This document shows positions 6,976-11,964 of a stretch of DNA of 11,964 bases, piece by piece. The position numbers were made by a program, and so were the translations under genes. Position 1 is the first letter of the stretch; every line of letters begins with the position of its first letter. A model generated the notes under the pieces. The model did no database searches and was not told the DNA's origin. It was given only the letters and a program-made list of their open reading frames with translations. The DNA is from Tissierellia bacterium (GTDB lineage Bacteria; Bacillota; Clostridia; Tissierellales; Tepidimicrobiaceae), in assembly GCA_012518745.1 (NCBI GenBank), contig JAAYRM010000235.1, positions 1 to 11,964 on the forward strand. The letters run 5' to 3'.

Positions 6976-7848
6976 ATGAGAAGATTTTTAGCGTTAACCT
7001 TGAGTATTTTACTTATTCTTGCGATGGTAGTGGGCTGTACAGCTGGTAATGAGCAGGATGCCGAAGAACCTGAAGATAACGATGAGGTAGTAAAGGATGG
7101 TGGCAGATTAATCCTGTCTACAACTACTAGTACCGAAAACAGCGGATTGCTAGGACATATACTACCTGTATTTGAAGAAGAGACGGATATAACCGTAGAT
7201 GTTATAGCGGTAGGCACCGGTGAAGCACTTCAAATGGGTAAAGATGGCGATGCGGACATTCTATTGGTCCATGCTAAGGCAAGTGAAGAAGAATTTGTGG
7301 CAGAAGGGCATGGTTTGGAAAGACATGATGTAATGTATAACGATTTTGTATTGGTAGGACCAGCAGATGATCCATTGAATCTCAAAGAGGATTCACCAGA
7401 TGATATACTGAAGGGGTTGAAGGCTATATCCGAAAAGGAAGCTGATTTCATCTCTAGAGGTGACGATTCTGGAACCCACAAAAGGGAACTTGCTACATGG
7501 GAAGAGGCCGATATCGAGCCGGAAGGTGAATGGTACTATTCCGCAGGGGCAGGAATGGGAGATGTACTAACTATGGCTGATGAGAAGCAAGCCTATACCC
7601 TGACGGATAGGGGAACCTATCTAAGCATGAAGGATACGCTAGATTTAGAAATAATAATCGAAGGCGATGACAATCTATTCAATCAATATGGTATAATACC
7701 GGTAAACCCAGAAAAAAGTGACCAAATAAATGCTGAAGGCGCTAAGAAACTCATGGAATGGTTCCTATCAGATGAGATTCAGAAGATGATAGGGGAATTC
7801 GGGGTTGAAGAATTTGGACAGCCATTATTCGTTCCAAATGCAAAGTAG
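6976..7848 (+). CDS. tupA: Tungstate-binding lipoprotein TupA of the TupABC importer
   Basis: TupA captures tungstate outside the membrane and hands it to TupB. The 290-residue protein begins with a lipoprotein signal peptide: RR near the N-terminus, a hydrophobic stretch, and the lipobox MVVGC with Cys21 as lipidation site. An acidic linker (residues 28-40) follows. The TupA hallmark TTTSTENSGLL begins at residue 49, and the second oxyanion loop is SRGDDSGTHKRE (160-171). Such TTTS and GDDSGTH segments distinguish TupA from the molybdate binder ModA and the sulfate binder family. AAGGAG lies 8 nt upstream of ATG 6976. Transcription is probably attenuated by the preceding hairpin. A 91-nt spacer with a strong hairpin separates it from tupB, which may let the binding protein be made in excess. 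WtpA or vanadate-type specificity is less likely but specificity is inferred from motifs. Confidence 0.93.
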   Translation: MRRFLALTLSILLILAMVVGCTAGNEQDAEEPEDNDEVVKDGGRLILSTTTSTENSGLLGHILPVFEEETDITVDVIAVGTGEALQMGKDGDADILLVHAKASEEEFVAEGHGLERHDVMYNDFVLVGPADDPLNLKEDSPDDILKGLKAISEKEADFISRGDDSGTHKRELATWEEADIEPEGEWYYSAGAGMGDVLTMADEKQAYTLTDRGTYLSMKDTLDLEIIIEGDDNLFNQYGIIPVNPEKSDQINAEGAKKLMEWFLSDEIQKMIGEFGVEEFGQPLFVPNAK

Positions 7849-7869
7849 GTAATAGTTAGGGGAATCCAA

Positions 7870-7914
7870 AAGCTGCATATTCATCCCAGATAAATAGGAG
7901 GGAATATGCAGCTT
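7870..7914 (+). repeat. 13-bp perfect inverted repeat between tupA and tupB
   Basis: AAGCTGCATATTC (7870-7882) is the exact reverse complement of GAATATGCAGCTT (7902-7914), with a 19-nt loop that contains AGGAGG (7896-7901). Only a short T run (AAGTTTTAT) follows, so complete termination is unlikely. It may protect the tupA mRNA 3' end, partially terminate, or control translation downstream. Confidence 0.85.
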
Positions 7915-7956
7915 AAGTTTTATATGGCGGTGAAAATCGATGGATTATATCTTTGA
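7906..7956 (+). CDS. Possible 16-codon leader ORF overlapping the tupB start
   Basis: ATG 7906 opens the peptide MQLKFYMAVKIDGLYL and stops at TGA 7954-7956, 17 nt inside tupB in another frame. AGGAGG lies 4 nt upstream, a stronger ribosome site than that of tupB. The ATG sits in the right arm of the intercistronic inverted repeat and its ribosome site in the loop. No homology is recognisable and the peptide may not be made. Its interest is as a coupling device for tupB translation. Confidence 0.25.
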   Translation: MQLKFYMAVKIDGLYL

Positions 7957-8629
7957 AGGATTTAAAGAGGCATTGAAGCTTCTGACAACATTTAATAGGG
8001 AGATATATGGCATAGTCTCCCTATCCTTAATAGTATCGACTACAGCAACTATAATAGCATCCCTAATATGCATACCTATTGGGATCCATTTTGGTATCAA
8101 GAACTTTAGGGGAAAGAGGGCCTTCTCGAGAATACTCTATACCTTTATGAGCATCCCCTCCGTTATAGTGGGATTGATGGTTGCAATAATTTTATCTAGA
8201 AAGGGACCTTTCGGGCGATTTGATCTCCTATATACACCCAAGGCTATGATAATCGCTCAAACCCTATTGGTAACTCCATTAATATTGGGACTTACCTATA
8301 GCCTTTCAAAGAATAGGGCTAAGGAGATAGAGAATATAGGTATAACCCTAGGCGGAAGTAAAAAGGATATCATCATATTGATTATAAAGGAACTGAGATT
8401 GGATCTAATGGTAAATGTGGTTACCGCATTTTCCAGGGCTATATCCGAGGTAGGGGCCGTTATGATAGTCGGAGGGAATATAAAATATAGGACAAGGGTT
8501 ATAACGACGACCATATCCATGATGAAATCCATGGGTGATTATCCTACGGCTATTGCCCTAGGGCTTGTTCTACTTATAATATCCTTTGCAATAAATAGCG
8601 TAATATATTCATATAGCGGGGAGGATTGA
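7940..8629 (+). CDS. tupB: Tungstate ABC transporter permease TupB
   Basis: TupB forms the membrane channel of the tungstate importer. The 229-residue protein contains about five hydrophobic membrane segments, roughly at residues 25-48, 68-86, 102-119, 165-182 and 200-223. The cytoplasmic coupling loop ITLGGSKKDIIILI, together with SRAISEVGAVMIVGG, represents the BPD_transp_1 (EAA) region that docks on the ATPase. Length fits TupB/COG4662 proteins. The start at ATG 7940 has a moderate ribosome site GGCGGTG (7926-7932) 7 nt upstream. It is preceded by the hairpin and possible leader ORF described separately and is followed by tupC after a single base, so translation of B and C is probably coupled. 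No truncation or frameshift is visible. Confidence 0.93.
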   Translation: MDYIFEGFKEALKLLTTFNREIYGIVSLSLIVSTTATIIASLICIPIGIHFGIKNFRGKRAFSRILYTFMSIPSVIVGLMVAIILSRKGPFGRFDLLYTPKAMIIAQTLLVTPLILGLTYSLSKNRAKEIENIGITLGGSKKDIIILIIKELRLDLMVNVVTAFSRAISEVGAVMIVGGNIKYRTRVITTTISMMKSMGDYPTAIALGLVLLIISFAINSVIYSYSGED

Positions 8630-8630
8630 T

Positions 8631-9263
8631 ATGGAGGTAACGGTCAAGAACTTGAAAAGGTATTATTCTGAAAGGTTGGTATTGGATGTCGATGACTTAA
8701 CCATGGAGAAGGGGAAGATCATTGGGATAATAGGGCCGAATGGTTCCGGAAAGAGCACCCTATTGAATATAATTGCAGGTTTGGATGAAGGATACTCGGG
8801 AAGGGTTAGATATGATGAGCAACCTATAGATAAGGAGATCTATAAGGAGATGACCATAGTATTTCAAAAGCCCTATCTCTTTAGAAGGAAGGTTTATGAG
8901 AACATAGAATACCCTCTTAAGATCAGGGGGATTAAAAGGGCTGAAATAGATGAAAGGGTTGAGAAGATAATAGAAAGATTTGAGATAGAGGATCTTAGGG
9001 ATAAGAAGGCCCACCTACTATCCGGTGGGGAATCCCAGAAGGTCAGCCTAGCCAGGGCGTTGATATTTGAACCGAAATTATTGCTATTGGATGAACCCAC
9101 ATCCAATATAGACCCGGAATCGATAAAGATAATGGAGAGGGAAATCGTGAGGTTTAACGAGGAAACCGGGGGTACCGTGATAATAGTCACCCATAATATG
9201 GAGCAATCCGATAGGTTATGCGATGATATCGTATACCTTGAAGAAGGGAAGGTAGGTCATTAA
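8631..9263 (+). CDS. tupC: Tungstate ABC transporter ATPase TupC
   Basis: TupC powers tungstate import by ATP hydrolysis on the cytoplasmic face. All ABC signatures are intact in its 210 residues: Walker A GPNGSGKST (35-43), Q-loop Gln79, signature LSGGE (130-134), Walker B LLLLDEP (150-156) with catalytic Glu155, and the H-loop His188 in THNM. The C-terminus ends soon after the ATPase core. The regulatory TOBE/MOP domain found on ModC, which binds molybdate, is absent, consistent with the shorter TupC type. It starts one base after the tupB stop and ends one base before moeA, so the genes form a tight operon. Specificity comes from TupA and the operon context, not from the ATPase itself. Confidence 0.93.
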   Translation: MEVTVKNLKRYYSERLVLDVDDLTMEKGKIIGIIGPNGSGKSTLLNIIAGLDEGYSGRVRYDEQPIDKEIYKEMTIVFQKPYLFRRKVYENIEYPLKIRGIKRAEIDERVEKIIERFEIEDLRDKKAHLLSGGESQKVSLARALIFEPKLLLLDEPTSNIDPESIKIMEREIVRFNEETGGTVIIVTHNMEQSDRLCDDIVYLEEGKVGH

Positions 9264-9264
9264 A

Positions 9265-10491
9265 ATGGATTTTTTCGATGTAGTATCTATTGAAGAGGCG
9301 AGGAAGAAGCTAATGGGGATATTTGAGGATTATCAGATCGAAACTGAGGAAGTATCTATATTGGAATCTACCGACAGGGTTCTATCACAGGATATCTATT
9401 CCGATATAGACGTTCCCGAGTTCAATCGTTCCACGGTGGATGGATACGCTATAAAGTCCAAGGATAGTCATGGGGCCAGCGAATCCATACCAAGTCTATT
9501 AACCATACTAGGGGAAGTGAAGATGGGTGAGATACCAAGGCAGGGGATCAAATCAGGAGAAACCCTATATGTTCCAACTGGGGGTATGATTCCAGAAGGT
9601 GCCGATGGGATGGTGATGATAGAATATACGGAGAAATTGGACGAGGACAATCTCATGGTATATAAGGCGATATCCTTCAATGAAAATATGGTGTTGAAGG
9701 GCGATGATATCGAAAAGGGGGAAGCAGTCCTGAAAAGGGGCAGGAGGATAACCCCACAGGTAGTTGGGGTGCTAGCAGCCCTGGGGATATCCAAGGTTCA
9801 GGTATATAGGAAACCGAAATTCTACATCATATCCACCGGAGACGAGATCATAGATTTGGACGAAAAATTGGAGCTAGGTAAGATTAGGGATATTAATAGC
9901 TATGCTCTGCATTCTCTAATAGCGCAGTTAGGTGGTAATGTAGTAGGGAAAGAGATCGTTAGGGATAATTATGAATTATTGAGAGCAGAAGTGGAGCGGG
10001 CAATAGGTCTTGCGGATATAGTGTTAATATCCGGAGGTAGTTCCGTGGGGGCTAGGGATTATACCGGGAAGGTGATAGATTCCTTCGGTGGCAAAGGTGT
10101 ATTTGTGCACGGTATATCCATAAAGCCTGGCAAACCTACCATAATTGGAGAGGCGAAGGGGAAACTATTATTTGGATTGCCTGGGCATCCCGTATCCTCC
10201 ATCATAGTATTTAAAACCATGGTAGAGTATTTTATAGAGGAAAAAATGGGTATTATAGATATGACGCCTAGGATAAATGCCATAATGGATTTCAACTTCC
10301 CCTCATCTCCGGGAAGGGAAACCTATCAGATGGTTCAATTGAAGGAGATAGATGGTGGATTGCATGCAACCCCTAGCTTCGGCAAATCCGGAATGATTAC
10401 ATTGCTATCCGATTCTCATGGATATATAACCATCAAGGCTCATGAAGAAGGGGTTTACAAGGGCGAAAAAAGGGATGTATTCTTGCTTTAG
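9265..10491 (+). CDS. moeA: Molybdopterin molybdenum/tungsten transferase MoeA (first copy)
   Basis: MoeA removes AMP from adenylated molybdopterin and inserts the metal oxyanion. The 408-residue protein has the normal full MoeA layout. Domain order is the N-terminal region with STVDGYA (Asp59, matching the conserved MoeA Asp), a GDDIEKGEAVL segment near 147-155, and a MogA-like domain with STGDEI (190-195), SGGSSVGARDYT (256-267) and GLPGHPVSS (304-312), followed by a C-terminal beta-barrel domain from about residue 320. The start lies one base after tupC, with AAGGTAGGT about 7 nt upstream. Linkage to tupABC suggests that it handles tungstate, in keeping with organisms that keep two MoeA proteins. 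Metal choice cannot be read from sequence. The second MoeA follows after 41 nt without a terminator. Confidence 0.94.
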   Translation: MDFFDVVSIEEARKKLMGIFEDYQIETEEVSILESTDRVLSQDIYSDIDVPEFNRSTVDGYAIKSKDSHGASESIPSLLTILGEVKMGEIPRQGIKSGETLYVPTGGMIPEGADGMVMIEYTEKLDEDNLMVYKAISFNENMVLKGDDIEKGEAVLKRGRRITPQVVGVLAALGISKVQVYRKPKFYIISTGDEIIDLDEKLELGKIRDINSYALHSLIAQLGGNVVGKEIVRDNYELLRAEVERAIGLADIVLISGGSSVGARDYTGKVIDSFGGKGVFVHGISIKPGKPTIIGEAKGKLLFGLPGHPVSSIIVFKTMVEYFIEEKMGIIDMTPRINAIMDFNFPSSPGRETYQMVQLKEIDGGLHATPSFGKSGMITLLSDSHGYITIKAHEEGVYKGEKRDVFLL

Positions 10492-10532
10492 GGATAATAT
10501 AGCCTGAACGGCGAAGGGAGATGGAATAGAAT

Positions 10533-11964
10533 ATGGGTAAGAAGAAGAGGAGTACCTATATAGATAATATAGATACCGACCTGGCCAAGAAAACCTATAA
10601 CGAGGAATTGAATATAGTACCGCAATGGGAAGAGATTGGAGTGGAGGATAGCCTGGGGAGGGTGACCTATTATGCCATCCATGCTAGGGTATCTTCTCCA
10701 AACTATAATGCGGCAGCTATGGATGGTATCGTTGTGGAATCCATTAGGACCCAGGGAGCAACCGAATCCAACCCCAAGATATTGGAAGAGGGGGAGGATT
10801 TCAAATATGTAAATACCGGCAATGTGGTGGAGGATCCCTTTGATGCGGTTATAATGATCGAGGATGTAATAGATATGGGGGATGGGAAGATTCAAATATT
10901 GAACGCAGCCCATCCGTGGCAGCATATAAGGCCCATCGGAGAGGATATAGTTGCGACCGAGATGATAGTTCCATCCAAGCATAGTATAAGGCCCATAGAC
11001 ATAGGGGCATTGATATCCGGTGGTATTGAGAGGGTGCAGGTATATAAGAAGCCGAGCGTAGGAATTATTCCTACGGGGACCGAGATCATAGATAGCCTAG
11101 CGGAATTGGAAACCGGTAAGATAATAGACTCCAATTCTAGGGTGTTCGAGGCTTTGATCCTAGAGGATGGAGGAATTCCTAAAAGATATGATACCGTAGT
11201 GGATGATCATGAGTTGATCAAGGAGGCGGTATTAAAAGGAGTGAGGGAGAACGACATCCTGATAATAGGCGCGGGATCCTCTGCAGGAACTAAGGATTAT
11301 ACGGTGGATGTAATTGAGGAATTGGGTGAGGTAATAGTTCATGGGGTGGCCATGAAACCGGGCAAACCCACCATACTTGGAATCATAGAGGGAAAGCCCG
11401 TAATAGGGATACCTGGCTATCCGGTATCGGCCTATATCGTATTCGAGACCTTTGTAAGGCCATTGATATTAGAGTTTATTGGACTCAAGGAGGAAGAGGA
11501 TTCCTTTGTTAAGGCGACAACTTCCAAGAAGATAACATCGACTTTGAAGAGTAGAGAGCTGGTAAGGGTTAATCTAGGCTATGTAGATGATAAACTGATT
11601 GCAACCCCATTATCTAGTGGGGCTGGTGTTACCATGAGCTTGGTAAAGGCAGATGGTATAGCCGTTATTCCCCAATCATTGGAGGGGGTAGAGGCAGGTA
11701 ATAGCATAGATGTGAGGTTACTGAAGCCCATGGATAGGATTAGGGACACCTTGGTATCAATAGGAAGCCATGATCTCATAATGGATATAATTGGGGATAT
11801 GATGAATTTGAGTTCCGGGCATGTGGGAAGCATGGGCGGAATACTGGCCATGAAGAGGGGGGAATGCCATATAGCACCGATTCATCTACTAGATATGGAT
11901 ACGGGGGAATACAATATACCCTATATCAAGAGGTATTTTCCGGGACAGAAGATGGCCATTATAA
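10533..11964 (+). CDS. MoeA-like protein fused to periplasmic-binding-protein-like domain (3' end outside window)
   Basis: The frame is open from ATG 10533 to the window end (477 codons visible), so it is truncated only by the window. Residues ~15-405 form a complete MoeA unit: NYNAAAMDGIVV (Asp64), PTGTEIID (180-187), IIGAGSSAGTKDYT (244-257) and the PGYPVSA variant (294-300) in place of PGHP/PGNP. From about residue 408 a PBP_like_2 domain starts, with SIGSHD, VGSMGGILAMKRGECHIA and HLLDMDTGEYN, resembling the known MoeA-COG1910 fusions. In such fusions the added domain is thought to bind an oxyanion or pterin ligand; this is unproven. The ribosome site AGGGAG (10515-10520) is 12 nt from the ATG, rather far, but an in-frame stop at 10527 rules out earlier starts. 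It is probably the last or near-last gene of the tup operon. Confidence 0.93.
   Translation, partial: MGKKKRSTYIDNIDTDLAKKTYNEELNIVPQWEEIGVEDSLGRVTYYAIHARVSSPNYNAAAMDGIVVESIRTQGATESNPKILEEGEDFKYVNTGNVVEDPFDAVIMIEDVIDMGDGKIQILNAAHPWQHIRPIGEDIVATEMIVPSKHSIRPIDIGALISGGIERVQVYKKPSVGIIPTGTEIIDSLAELETGKIIDSNSRVFEALILEDGGIPKRYDTVVDDHELIKEAVLKGVRENDILIIGAGSSAGTKDYTVDVIEELGEVIVHGVAMKPGKPTILGIIEGKPVIGIPGYPVSAYIVFETFVRPLILEFIGLKEEEDSFVKATTSKKITSTLKSRELVRVNLGYVDDKLIATPLSSGAGVTMSLVKADGIAVIPQSLEGVEAGNSIDVRLLKPMDRIRDTLVSIGSHDLIMDIIGDMMNLSSGHVGSMGGILAMKRGECHIAPIHLLDMDTGEYNIPYIKRYFPGQKMAII

Noticed and set aside
10488..10982. A 164-codon minus-strand frame over the second moeA
   Set aside because: The plus strand here encodes clear MoeA motifs. 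The antisense frame has no start signal or recognisable domain.

Overview
The window reads as a chromosomal segment from an anaerobic, low-to-mid-GC Firmicute. Clostridia/Tissierellia is my best guess, from the strong AGG (Arg) and ATA (Ile) codon preference, AGGAGG-type ribosome sites, a consensus sigma-A promoter and a clostridial-type formate dehydrogenase. The species is not identifiable by eye. Everything recognisable belongs to one theme: making a selenocysteine-containing, probably tungsten-dependent formate dehydrogenase that exchanges electrons with NAD(P)(H) and perhaps ferredoxin.

Positions 1-3963 hold the enzyme. They contain the C-terminus of a NuoF/HylB-like flavin and NADH subunit with two extra 4Fe-4S clusters, a 310-residue NuoG/HylA-like iron-sulfur subunit, and fdhA. 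An in-frame TGA at 2329-2331 appears to stop fdhA, but it sits exactly where formate dehydrogenases carry the catalytic selenocysteine. A SECIS-type hairpin follows immediately, so 1285-3963 is one 892-residue selenoprotein and not two genes or a pseudogene.

Positions 4008-5902 continue on the same strand with cofactor maturation genes: a MogA/MoaB-type protein (molybdopterin adenylation), mobA (guanylylation to the dinucleotide) and fdhD (sulfur transfer to the cofactor). There is no visible terminator between them, which suggests one long operon.

A ThiF/MoeB-like E1 enzyme (5933-6592) lies on the opposite strand. It starts at TTG and has its own near-perfect sigma-A promoter. The 383-nt region between it and tupA has no convincing gene. 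It carries a strong intrinsic terminator hairpin 28 nt before tupA although no upstream gene points that way, so transcription attenuation of the next operon is likely.

Positions 6976-11964 form a second plus-strand operon: tupA-tupB-tupC (tungstate ABC importer), moeA, and a second MoeA fused to a periplasmic-binding-protein-like domain that runs off the window end. A 13-bp perfect inverted repeat between tupA and tupB, with a strong ribosome site in its loop and a possible 16-codon leader ORF overlapping the tupB start, looks like a post-transcriptional control point.

Together the genes import tungstate, adenylate and metallate molybdopterin (two MoeA types, MogA), add GMP (MobA), sulfurate the cofactor (FdhD) and supply it to FdhA. 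Tungsten rather than molybdenum is inferred from TupABC. MoaA/C/D/E and the Sec machinery must be encoded elsewhere. I found no mobile element, CRISPR array, tRNA or rRNA.
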